NCBI GenBank assembly: GCA_027186245.1
Contig: CP114481.1
Coordinates: forward strand, 5,254,501-5,318,500
Length of the DNA: 64,000 nucleotides
Source: Coriaria nepalensis
Lineage: Eukaryota; Streptophyta; Magnoliopsida; Cucurbitales; Coriariaceae
Reading direction: 5' to 3'
Below, in pieces: positions 38,001 to 49,959 of this stretch; position 1 is the stretch's first letter; every line of letters begins with the position of its first letter. The position numbers and the translations under genes were made by a program. The notes below the pieces were generated by a model. That model did not search any database and was not told the origin of the DNA. It saw only the letters and a list, made by a program, of their open reading frames with translations.

Positions 38001-38847
38001 AACTGAAACTCTAATTTGGATTAACAATCAAGTGAAGACCCAGGCAAGTGCCATAATTGCAATCCATCTCACAATCTATTTAAAAAAAAAAAATTGGTTT
38101 CACAAGTTCAGTTGACGCTACTACATTTCTGGAAGAAAGGAGAAAAGAGTGCACCTGTGTTGCAAGGACGCCGCTAACTTGGCTAGCGATGCCTTGGACT
38201 GCACGCCATAGAGAGTACTCAAAATAATCACTCGTAACGCTGTTTGGAAATCCTTCCGGCAGCATCAATTGAACAAAGAGATCTCTACACCGCAACCACA
38301 ATTTGTCAATGGAGAAGAAAGAATACAACGAGGAAGATGATCCATAAGACGGCGTCGTAACGAACTCATCCTTGAAAGCATCAGCAACAACTCGAGTCCA
38401 CTTCCCTGCCCTAACTTCCCAAACGAACTCAGACTCCAACGCAAACGTCGAAGCTAATTGAAAAAGGCAAAAGCAAAACGATACCGAACCGAGGAAGAGG
38501 AGGATAAACGGGAAACCAGACTCCGAGGAAGAAGAGGACCTATCATCGCCGCCGCCGTCATTCCACCACCAGGAATTCCAGTAACCGAATCCATAATTCC
38601 TACCACCACCACCTCCATTGTTGCCACTACAACCACCGCCACCGAGTAACAGGGGAGGAAGAGCGAGAGGGTAAAGAGGAGCAGAGGTTTTTCTAGGGGT
38701 TTGAATTGAAGGCGGCAGTGAGAGTTTGAGTCGGAGAGATAGATGACAAGAGGACAGTCTAAGACCGGAAAATGGCCATGGCTTCTGCTCGGAGGCATCA
38801 ATACAATTAGCAATACGGAAGAGAACTGGACTACAAGTAGAGACCAT
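35019..38847 (-). CDS. RUS1: Root UV-B sensitive (RUS/DUF647) family protein, RUS1-like, complete (7 exons)
   Basis: Exons on the minus strand: 38847-38155, 36970-36695, 36543-36487, 36236-36038, 35887-35772, 35580-35404 and 35291-35019; together 596 residues, in frame throughout. The start is the ATG at 38847; a frame-extending GTG two codons upstream is not used. The N-terminus is Ser- and Leu-rich with few acidic residues, like a plastid transit peptide. It is followed by a Gly/Asn/Trp-rich stretch (about 70-95) and a hydrophobic segment (about 113-135). DUF647 starts near 165 ([20 protein letters not shown]) and includes [72 protein letters not shown] and SLDYAEREF near the C-terminus. 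RUS proteins act in seedling root growth under UV-B and vitamin B6-linked pathways; their biochemistry is unclear. The Gly-rich, transit-like N-terminus points to RUS1 among paralogs. Confidence 0.9.
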
Positions 38848-39399
38848 TATCACCCGCCTCCAAGCTTTTTACATACAATGGAATCTATAATATAGTGCAA
38901 GCGTCACTTTTGTATGAAACTGAGTTTTTTCATTGAAAATTGGTCAAGAACAAAATATACAGAACTGGGAAGGAATGAATTTTCTTTTTCTTGCCAAACA
39001 GCTCAAGAACAAGCGAGCTGCAACGAAACCGTGAGATGAGAGAGAGAAGCTCTCCCCTCTCTATGTAGAGAAAGAGAGAGGTGGAGTTCTTTGCGTTTTT
39101 TAATTTTTATTTACGATAAATTACCCCAGAAAGTTTGAAAAACTAATATTTAGTCCCCTGAAAATTAAAACAAAAAATTAATGCCGATGGGTATTGTAAA
39201 TTTGCAGCAACATAAATTAAAAAGGTAATGACTGAACTTGAAAATGTAGAATGGTAAAGTACTGAAGAGCAATTTACTATTCATCACAAAATGAGATAAA
39301 ATATTAATATTTCAAATTTGAGAGCAATTAAAATTCCAAAAGTTACTGATAGTGTTCGAAAAATGAACATGACAGTAAAGGTCGAGAGGTTCGTATTAT
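38848..39399. other. RUS1 5' leader/promoter
   Basis: Upstream of the RUS1 start on the minus strand. Contains GAGAGAGAGAAG and AGAAAGAGAGAGG tracts near 39040-39080, typical of plant 5' leaders. No gene recognised. Confidence 0.5.
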
Positions 39400-42300
39400 A
39401 TACTTCTCTTTTACAATGAAACTTTATGCTCGGAACAAGAGATGAATCATCTTCTTATTCAAATGCTCTGTTTCTCCGAGAGCAAGAGCTCCTTAAAAAT
39501 GGCTTCACACAAACTACCTTCACGGATGAGAAGATGACCTATATCAGGGACTTCATGGTATTGGATCTATTGGGCTTTGGCTACTCTCAGTTTAGAATTA
39601 GAGTCATGCAGGTAGCTGACTTGAGGGACACAATCAACCTCAAAAATGTCTCCGGGTTAAAGAATTATGGTGTAAGGCTACCAAAGCCGAGGAGTCAAGG
39701 TTGATGTCCTCGGCATAAATCCATGTAATTAGGTAGGTTCGAGTTTGACCCAATTGAGGTTGAGGCTAACCATGGTATTTGTCTATGCATCCTCAAAATA
39801 AGATAGAGTATGGAGATCTGTCTGAAAAATATGGGGATAGGTCTATAATCCATCTCTAACACTTTAGTGGAGAGCATATTTTTGTCATGGTAGAGACGCT
39901 GCCACCGATTATGGAGCATGGAACAATCAAAGCCCTTACTAAGGAAATGAGACACGTATAAAGGTATTTAGGGTTTCACACACATATAAGAGGTGTATAG
40001 GCTAAAAGAATACTAAAAAAATAGGTAATCCATCTTTTACACTTATACTCTCTCCAAAGAATATCTCTAAATTTTTTTGACTGACTTGATCATCGAGGGG
40101 GGAGGGGGGTGGCCAATCATACCGTCAGACACTTATTATTTCGTGTGTGTAGATGTGCTAATCTTATAGCATACTGTCAATAGTGGTGCCCTCTAACTTG
40201 GATGGATTTCTATATTAACAGTTTGGTGCCGACTATGGGGACATTGTCTTAATTTTCAAATGTTCCAATGGATCAATGACTTAAAGTCTCAGAGGTTAAG
40301 AGATTGATAACTTGGAAGTTGAGAAAATGAGGGAGAACGATGAAAACCCTCTAGGCGGAGATAAGAGTATGGGAAAAGGAGTTCTTTCCCCATTACCTAA
40401 TAGAAGAATAACTCGTTATTTTAGTATTACCCAAGGATGAGTCATGCCACTCCAAACCTTAGTTGTTAGAAATAGCGGTGTGGATGTATTACATGCCATA
40501 TAAAGGAAATGAAAAGAGATTTGGTTGAAAGAGTAGGCTAAGTAGTAGATTATTCCATTGATGTGAGGATGGCTGAGATGAGGGCTGAGATGAGACGTGA
40601 GGCTATGGCTAGGTAGAGTTTAGGGACGAACATCCTCCTGTAAGAGTTCAATAAGGTTCAGCTGGAAGAAGGAGTTCACACCCTAATGAGGATTATGCCA
40701 TTTCTCGTTTGAATGTGAGAATAGATTTGGAAGAGAATGAGATAAAGGAATCTTTGGATTCTACTTGAGGTCCTCTGCGACATAAGGTGTCAAAGGGACC
40801 AATGCTTCTTAAAGCCCATGCTGAAGTACCTACTAACGAAACCAAAGTCATTGAAGGGTTAGTCAATAAGGTAATGGAGTTATAAGCAACTGTGAAAGTG
40901 ACTGATCATTGTATGGATGAACCTGAGAGTCCATTTACTGAAAGGGTGTTGAGTGCAAAGCTGCTAAAGAAGTTTAGGCCTACCAATATAACCTTGTATG
41001 ATGGGATAAGGGATCCGTGCAACTATGTGGCGGCCTATAGAACGACCATGAGAATGAACTCCTTGGGAAATTAGTTGATGTGTCGGGCTATCTATATCAG
41101 TTTGGTAGATTCAGCCATGGACTAGTATCGGTCACTGGCACCATGATCTATTGATTCCTTTGATGAGCTAAAGCAATTCTTCATGTCAAATTTCTTTAGA
41201 GCGGCCAATACACGACTTTCTTTTATGAACTTATATACAATCAAGCAGAATCTAGGGGAGGTTTGCTTGACTATAATGATCAGTTCATCAGTACCTCAAA
41301 AAAGGTTGATAGGCCAAGAGACATAGGAGTTTTGCATGCTTTCTTGGATGGGAATGACTGATAAGAAGCTCATCTGTCATTCTGAAAAAGAACATTTCAA
41401 CTCTTATGCTGAAGCATTATTTGAGGCTAACAAAATAGGTGTGGCAGAGGAAGTACTTGTATCATAGCTGAAGAGTCAAAAGGGAAAAGGTGAGTCAAGT
41501 AGCAGTAGGGATCTGAAGAGGAAGAAGGATGACCTAAAAGGAAATAAATAATGGAGGGATGATAGAAGGAAGAAATGAAAAAAAGTCCAGCCAGAAGGGG
41601 ATGATCATCTTACTTTAGGATACTTTCACTCCTTTGGTAGCAAATTTTGAAGTCATTTACAGTCACTTCAGAAATCACAACCTGATCAAAGCTTATGAGC
41701 CTTTGAAGAGCTCCTCGGTTCAACATGATAGGAAGTTGTATTGTAAGTATCATGGAGATCGTAGTCACAAGACTGGTGATTGTATTTACTTAAAGAGAGA
41801 GATTGAACGACTAATCTAGGAAGGTCATTTTGGAGAATTTATTAGTAAAGAAGGAAGGGGAAACCCAAGGAGAGAAAGAAGGAGTGATAAAAGGGAAAAT
41901 CAAACTGAAACAAGAATTGATGCAAACACTAGGCACTAAGTTATAGTAGGGGAGATCCATGTGATTGTTGGAAGGCCTGAGGGGGGAGATTCAAGTCACC
42001 CAAGGAAAGAGTGGATGAGAAGCCTAGCTCAGGCAGAGGTCTTCTTTGTCTCTATGATACCTTAATCAAAGAATCATATGGACATTACTTTCAACCACCT
42101 GGATGCAGAATGCATTATCTATCCTCATAATATTGTCTTAGTCATTTTGGCTAAAGTTTCCAGTTTGTTAACTCATTGAGTGTTGGTGGACTCAAGAAGC
42201 GTAGTGGACGTACTTACTCAGTCCACCTTTGAAACAATGGGCATCAATAGTGCAAGGTTGAAGCCAGTCAATACTCCTCTTATTAGATTCTCTTGAAAGT

Positions 42301-43910
42301 CTTGGTACCCTGAAGGGATGATAAGTCTGCCTATGACCTTAGGAGAGGGGTCATGTAGATCAACAGTTATGGTGAATGTCTTGGTAGTCAACTTCCTATT
42401 AGGATATAATATCATTCTACGTCGTCCATCTATTAATTATTTGGGGGATTTCATCTCAACCAAACACTTGGTGATGAAGTTCCTCACTGAGAGGGGCGTA
42501 GTAATAAAGGGAGATCATAAGAGGTCAACGGAATGCTATTTGGCTTCACTCAAGAAGGGAGGGTCAGAACATTTTGCAGGGGTATATATGGTAGAGAAAG
42601 ATCAACCAATAGGGGAAGAAGAGTTAAATAAATCTGAGGAAGATATCAAAAATGAGAAAGAGAGAAGAAGGAAGTTGATGGTGTCTTCAGCAGAGTTCCT
42701 CCAGCATATTAAGTTTTTAGAAGGAAGGAAGTTGAAGGTTGAGACGAGATTGGCTGAGGCTTAGCTAAACGGCATAGTTCAGACATTAAAGCCCAATCTC
42801 GACTAGTTCACTTGGGATACTTCTAAGCTGATGAGCATTAATGAGGATATCATTGTACATAAGCTTGATGTTAAACTGGGCTCAAAACCGGTCAAGCAGA
42901 GTAGGTGGAAATTTAACTAAGAAAGAAATAAAGCTAAAGCTGAGAAGGTGAAGAAATTACTTACAATTAGAGCTATAAAGAAGGTTCAATAGCTTGAATG
43001 GCTCTCGAATGTTATATTGGTATCTAAGGCAAGAGGAAAATGGAGGCTTTTTATTGACTTCAAGAATCTGAATGTTGATTATCCTGAGGACAATTATCCT
43101 CTACTCAATATTAACCTCATGATTGATGCCACAGCTGGATATGACTTGTTGAATTTCACTGGACGCCTACTATAGGTACCATTAGGTCAAGTTGTAGAAT
43201 GAAAATCAGGATAAACTTCCTTCATTACAGATAAAGAAACGTATTGTTACAAAGTGATGTCGTTTGGACTGAAGAACGTTGGAGCAACTTTCCAAAGACT
43301 AGTGAATAGTATGTTCAAGAAGCATTTGGGAACAACCATGGAGGTCTATGTTGATGATATACTGGTGAAGAGTGTGAAGAAGGAGAATCATCAGGAACAC
43401 CTAAGCGATGCCTTTGATGTGATGAGAAAATATGGATGAACCTTAATTCTAAGAAGTGTGGCTTTGGAGTAGGATACATTATACACCACAAAGGGATTGA
43501 AGGTAACCTAAAAAAATTCAAGTTATTATTAACGTAAAAGCTCTTCAGGCTAAGAAGGAGATTCAGGCTTTGACATGAAGGATTGTTGTATTGAGCCACT
43601 TCATGAGTCATTCGGCAAATACATATTTACATTTCTTTAAGTTATTGAAGGGTTCTTATACCAAAGGGTGGACTGAGGAGTGTGATAAGGCATTTGAAGA
43701 GTTGAATAAACACTTGACTGCAATCCCAAGATTGAGTAAACCAAAAGTAGGAGAGGAGGTGCACGTGTACTTAGCCGTTAGTGAAGTTGTGGTAAGCTCA
43801 ATCCTAGTGAAAGAATAGGATGGGAAGCGTATCCTAGTTTATTACTACAAAATGAGTGAAGTTTGAATTATAGGCACATATACTAACTACATGGGAAACT
43901 AATTATAAGG
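39400..43910 (+). mobile_element. Ty3/gypsy LTR retrotransposon, decayed, plus strand
   Basis: The 5' LTR ends at about 40220 (TATATTAACA), followed directly by GTTTGGTGCCGACTATGGGG, the primer-side sequence typical of one plant gypsy group. A TATA-like box lies near 39983; the left LTR edge is uncertain. Gag is at about 40890-41560 (PFTERVLSAKLLKKFRPTNI) with a zinc-knuckle-like YCKYHGDRSHKTGDCIYLKR at 41735-41795. Protease/linker follow at 42180-42760 (GYNIILRRPSINYLGDF). Reverse transcriptase is at 42890-43500 (KWRLFIDFKNLNVDYPEDNY, then MSFGLKNVGATFQRLVN, then VYVDDILVKS with the YVDD active site). RNase H begins at 43660 (GWTEECDKAFEELNKHL) and breaks off near 43900. Integrase and the 3' LTR are absent. 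Many stops and frameshifts. Confidence 0.88.
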
Positions 43911-44094
43911 AAACTTACCTAAATTTATTTAGAAGCCAATTGAGAACAAATCTTTGGAATAAGTATAAAGTAATCAACTAATTGCATATATTGAGTGGAT
44001 CTCCTGCAAAAATAAGTAGCATAAATAAGTATTGGATAATTTAGAGTTTAAAGAACAAAATATTTTAAAAGGGTAACTGAATTAAGAAATGACC

Positions 44095-47000
44095 TTAGAA
44101 AATTAACCAAAGTTGGTAATCTTCATCATCATCTCCATCTTCTCCAGGCTTGCTACCTTCTTCAAGATCGTCTTCGTAGTCACTATCCTCATCTTCTAGA
44201 GGTTCATCCTGATTCGGATTCATGTCCCCCCCCCCCCCCTAATATGGTTTATCCGCTTGAATATTTCGGTTACCTAAATCATCAAAAATTTTGCACAAAT
44301 ATATTAGTCATAGGAAATAGATCACCACCCTCTTATGTGCTTAATGGATGAAAGTTGGTGATATTGGGAAATGAAACATCAAATTTTACATTTTTTAGGA
44401 GATCTTTCTTAAAGGATTCTAATGTAATAAGGTCAATATTCTCCTCAAGTAATACTTTGAGGCTAGTATCTTTTATTGGCATGACAAACATATCTCTTTG
44501 AACAACCTTTTGAGCTATTTTCTAAGAATCTCCTCATTTCGGCTATGTCATGTATATCACTTAGAAAGCATGTAAAGGGAAGATGTATGAGTCATCTTCG
44601 TACCATGTACAATTTGTGTTAATCGCTAATAAGTCTTCATCATCAAGTACCAAGAGATCCTCTTATTGTTTTGCAGATTAATCGCACTTGAAAAGTTGCA
44701 TATTTTACCCAAACTTATAATGAACTTGTAGTATTTCAATTAGAATTCCATAATAATAATTCATGTTCCCTTCATCATTCTTAGTGGTTTAGGTAACACC
44801 ACAATAATAGGTACAACGATTTTGCTCATGAACCTTTGTGTACTACCTAACACCATTAATAGTACCAGAATCATATCACTGTACATTATGATCCAGTTTG
44901 AGTGCCAATGTCTTCAATTCATCACTACTACTTTTGACTGAAAGCTAACCTATATACAAAAAGTCTATATGATCTAGTACATATTTATTAAAATCTTTAA
45001 ACAACTTACATATACAAAATAGAATACACTTATTCTATCTCGAAGCCAAACTTTAAAATCTTCCTTGATATAGCTTAGTCCACCCTCATTTAGTCGGTAT
45101 GGTTCCACAATCTCATTGTATTATTCTCTGTTAAGCAAAAAATAATTTCATATAAAATATGAAATTATACATAATATCGATACAGACAGAGATTACCTAT
45201 ATGTTTGAAAATAAATAATCCATGAATTGCATTACTTGCGAACCGACTAAAGTCCCGAACAAATTGTCAAGATGTATTTATGAATTTTAGAGATTTCCTC
45301 GACATCAATAAACTTTAACTTTGATGAAGTCACTTATTGAAACCCATTATTAAATATTCAAATCCCATGTCCCTTGTCTCCTCATACAAAATCATAGTTC
45401 TGCATCTTCCTCATAAATCGTGCGTCAAATTGTCTCAAATTTCACAAATACCTTGAAGAGTGATTAGCCCACTCTTAATCAAGGTATCTTTGCATAATTG
45501 AACTTTAAGGTCATGCCTTATTACTAATTGTTCGTTTTAATCCTCCTAACATTCTTTCCATAAAATACATCCAATAATATTGCACTGGACCACATATCAA
45601 TGCTTGGCGAGATAAGTGAACTATCAAATGCACTATGACATCAAAAAATGTTGGCGGGAAAATCACTTCGAACTTGCATCGTATGAGATGTATGTCTCTT
45701 TCCAACTTCTTCAAGACATCGATTGTCAAAGTCCTTGTGCATAATTGTTTGAAAAATAAGCACAACTCTTAGATTGACTTCCCAAAAAAATTATCATGCA
45801 AGTACCCTCATAAAGCTACTTGTAGTACATGTTGCATAAACACATGATAGTTATGACTCTTTAAACCAAACATCTTATATTATGCCACATTCACACAACG
45901 GCTAATGTTCAAAGCATCTGGAAATTTAATCTCCAACACCCACTTGCAAAATGATGTGTCCTCTTCCCTCATAAATGTGTACTTTACTTTCTTAAATCCC
46001 TTGTTAGGGGGATGCAAGTCTGGTTAGATGCCCAATAATTCCATGTCCATTCTAGAATTTTTGTTGTGTTTAATTTTGCTTGGAATAGCCATTAGTGTCC
46101 AGAGGAGGCTACCAAAAATATTTTTCTCGATGTGTATGACATCAAGAGTACGTCTTACCAATAGAGTTAACCAATAAGAAAGCTCATAAAAGATATTATA
46201 ATTTGTCCCATTTTTATTGTCATCTCTTTGAAGACAACTCTTCTTACTATTAGGACCTTTACCAAATGGTCGAGTTTCAATATCTTCAAGCAGGGGTTGA
46301 ATATCTTCCCTTGATAATGGCAAAGAAGGCTCCCCGTATATTCGTTTTTCATATATGAAAGTAGGCGATCACTGCATAATTCATGATCTTTTGGAAGCCA
46401 TCGATGATGCCCTATGTAATACTTTTTTCTTCCTGACTTTAGCCATATTGCATCAGTATTTCAGTTGCATTCAGTGAACGCTAGAATCCTCTTTACTCTA
46501 TACCCAGATAAGTTTGCATACACTAGAAAGTCATTAATAGTACATAAAACCATTTCATATAAGCTTGAACTTACATTTCTTATGACCATCGTAACAATGT
46601 ATTCCTTCATGCCATAATTCCTTTAGCTTGTCAATTAATGGCCGAAGATATACATTAGTCATTGTCCTACGATTTTGGCCTTGATATTATTTCATGGTCA
46701 TCTAAGGAGGATACTTGTGTGGCATTAGCAGAACCAACTGAGTACTATGAGGATTGCTAATATTCCCAACTGCATTGAAACTATCACTAGAAAGACCTAA
46801 CTAGATATTTCTAGTAACCCTTGCAAACCATTCGTATTTCATGTTGAACTCTTTCCACTTCATCAAATCAACCAGGTGCCTCATGATCCCATCATCATTA
46901 TTACGTCTGTCATGGTGCCATGTCATTTCTTTTGCAACATCTTCTATCATGAGTAATCGCTTCAATTGAGGTCTAGTAGGTTATTAACATAGGACCTTTC

Positions 47001-47720
47001 TTATGATTTTTGTGTTAGTATTCCCCCAACATTTGTAGCATCATTCTCCATATAATGGTCACACATCTAAGCCCTTATTCTCCTTTCAATATAGTATACA
47101 ATTATTCAAGCAAGTGTGGATAAACATACACCCAACCCCCAAAGCATTCCTATAATATTTAGCATGGTAAAATGTTTTTGATAATATCTCGCCATCGGGT
47201 AAGATGAACTTAATCAATTTAAGGTACATATTCAATGCTTTATCAGTGAAGTGTCATGATGACTTGATATGAAGCATATACATTACACACCTAGCTTTTG
47301 ACATTTTTGTACACCCGGGATGCATTTCCTTGTCAGCATCTCATACAATCTGGTCAAAGCAAGTTTTCGTGACCAAAGTGTAATTTTCACAATCCCCATC
47401 CAAATCCATGGAGTGACCAATGTTGGAAAGAATATTATCACTCTCTATTAGACTAGTACATATATTAGTTGGAGTCTTAAAATGTTCGGCAATTAGATCA
47501 CTATCACCATGTAATGTCCAATATGTGTACCCAATTTAGAAGCCAAACAAAAATAGGTGCTCTTGGACTTCATGAAGAACTAGACTATTTATATTCATAC
47601 ATTTGCGACAAGGACACCAACCTTCACCTTCGATGACATAGCAACAAAAGAGTCAACTCCTAACTTGTATTTACTTGAATCCCAATTACATTTATAAATC
47701 CAACTCTTGTCATTCATTTT
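44095..47720 (-). pseudogene. TNP2-like CACTA transposase, decayed
   Basis: Minus-strand pieces in the family's order. Start near 47720: MNDKSWIYKCNWDSSKYKLG. Transposase core at 46350-46024: YNIFYELSYWLTLLVRRTLD followed by VIHIEKNIFGSLLWTL and NSRMDMELLGI. DUF4218-like part at 45765-45511: RCKFEVIFPPTFFDVIVHL, then CGPVQYYWMYFMERML. DUF4216-like part at about 44970-44520: SGTINGVRYYTKVHEQNR- and YYGILIEILQVHYKFG-like text. Acidic tail at 44224-44095: DEPLEDEDSDYEDDLEEG. Multiple stops and frameshifts break it, and a C14 run interrupts it at 44226-44239. Confidence 0.88.
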
Positions 47721-49959
47721 GCTTATAAGAAAATACCTATTCATTAAAAAAAGAAATGAATTTTATTGCATCACATAATATACGGTTTGAATGTACCATG
47801 ACAATTTCAATGTCAACCATCACAGAAATTTAAATGAAAATTATACATATTGTATCATAAAAACATATTGTTTGTTTCTTAGAAAATTAGTCCTTAGATG
47901 CACCCTTAAACCTTTAAAACTTCAAAGTTAAATTATAAGGACAATGGAAGACATTCTTACTCTATGTTAATAACAATAGTGTGATGATATATAATTTGGT
48001 TTAGACATACATGATTAAAACAATACAGGAGCAATCAAACTTTTCATTAACATTAGACATGAGTACCTAGAGTTGTCATTAAATATTTGAATGTAAACCA
48101 TCACATAGTGTTAGGCATGTATTCCATGAAACATAATTTAAGTGATTCAAAATCATATAGTTTGAAAAAACATGATTTCTAAACCAAAATTTCAATACCT
48201 ATATTCAATATCGAAGGCATTAAATGCTAAGGTAAACAATGAAAGGATAATACAAGGTTTTGTTATTGTAAATAAATCATTAGACCCTTCATTAAGTTTA
48301 GACATGAGCAATCAAACTTGTCATTAATACTAGACATGAGCAACTAGACTTGTCATTAACATTAGACATGAGCAATCAGATTTGTCAGGCATGTGTTCCA
48401 TGAAAACACTAAGTAAGTTATTAAGACATAAAATAAGAAACCACAAACAAGAAGTCTTGACAGAACTTGTTCATATCTTTTGAGGCTTTATTGGCACATC
48501 CAACAGAATTTGTGATTCTTTAACTGGATCATGCATCAAAGACCCGCTCCAGTAAATAACCACTTAAACTGTTGGAAGTCTGACTACATTAAGCATCTTA
48601 CCATTACTATTACCCATTATGTTCATTAGAAAAATACTAAGTAAGATATTTGCATCTTCACAACAAAAGATTGAAACTAAAATATAACAATAACAAAGCT
48701 TTATAAACCTATATGCTAATTTCAACATACCTAAAAGATTGGTTGAACAATAACCACTGTCTGTTGCAGAAAATTGGATCAGATTACAACACATGAAAAA
48801 TGGAGGAAAAAGCAGTGAACATCAATAGAAATGGATTAGCTTCAAAATTTTAACGCATCATAAACGGTTAAAAAATTGAAAGAAAATCAATTAACTATGG
48901 ATACATTACAAAAACTATCTTCAAAGGCTGATTTCCAATCTGAATGGAAAATGCTAAAATTTTGTTCCAACTTGGGAGCATATATGGATGAGATCTGCAA
49001 TTTCAGTGGATGCATTTTGGACCACTTAAATTTGGAGGAAATAGTTTTCTCACCTTATGTGGAGAATTTGTGATTTTAGTAGATACAATTTGGAGGACTT
49101 AAAATTTAACAAAATAGCTTTATGATTTCAAACTAGAATTTGTGATAGCATAACAGAAGAATATTGGGAAATATTTACTTGTGATTCTCTCGAAAGAAAG
49201 AAGATTAGAGAAAGTATTGATGTTTTGACTAAAATTTAAACTGCGCACCTTTTTTTAGTCAAACACGCAGCAAATGTTGACCAACTAGAGCCGACTACTT
49301 TCATCAGTCAAACACAAATAACTTAATCAATATAATCGGTTATTAGTTTATTCATTCATTTAGTTTTGAGCCGACTAGTAATCAGAACCAGAAAAGGTTA
49401 CGTTCATTGAGCTGAACAAGAAAAGATTCTGTCAATCTATAACAATTGAAAATCATAGATTAGATTGGACTAAATTGTAATAATCTTATGACCTACAAAG
49501 GTCAATAGGTTTGGCAAGAAGTAGTATGACCGATGTTCAAAATGTAATATTTGACTCACGGTTAAGAAACGATGACAAATATAGATGTCAAAGCCTATCA
49601 ATCAAAAATCACCACTTACACTAATGATTGCCACCGGTTCATCGGTTAAACAAGTGTTTGACACCAATTTCTGCTACAAATTTAGCCACAACTCTAACAG
49701 CCCTCTATATGTCTGAATTCTAATTCTGCTAAATAAAAAATAAGTGATTCTTATATGGACCGTAGTCTACAAATTTTTGTGGACCAGCCTAATGAATAGG
49801 TGCTAAGTAAAAAGGGAGGATAGTTGTGAGTGGATGAAATGGCACAAATGTCCCAATGAATAAGGTATTAGAAATAAGTGGGGGGGGGGGGGGGTGATTA
49901 GATCTGGTCTTTGAAATAAGGTATTATATATATGTATATATATTTATAAATTTATATGT
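47721..49959. other. Non-coding part of the CACTA region
   Basis: AT-rich. Near 48040-48390 a short motif (CATTAACATTAGACATGAGCA or close) recurs about four times. A run of 15 G residues lies at 49880-49894. No gene recognised. Confidence 0.4.

Noticed and set aside
38454..38813. 119-residue frame on the minus strand and a 63-residue frame on the plus strand
   Set aside because: Both overlap RUS1 exon 1 in other frames; the RUS1 frame is the one that continues into DUF647.
39426..39704. 92-residue plus-strand frame
   Set aside because: It lies in the LTR/leader side of the gypsy element, with no recognisable domain.
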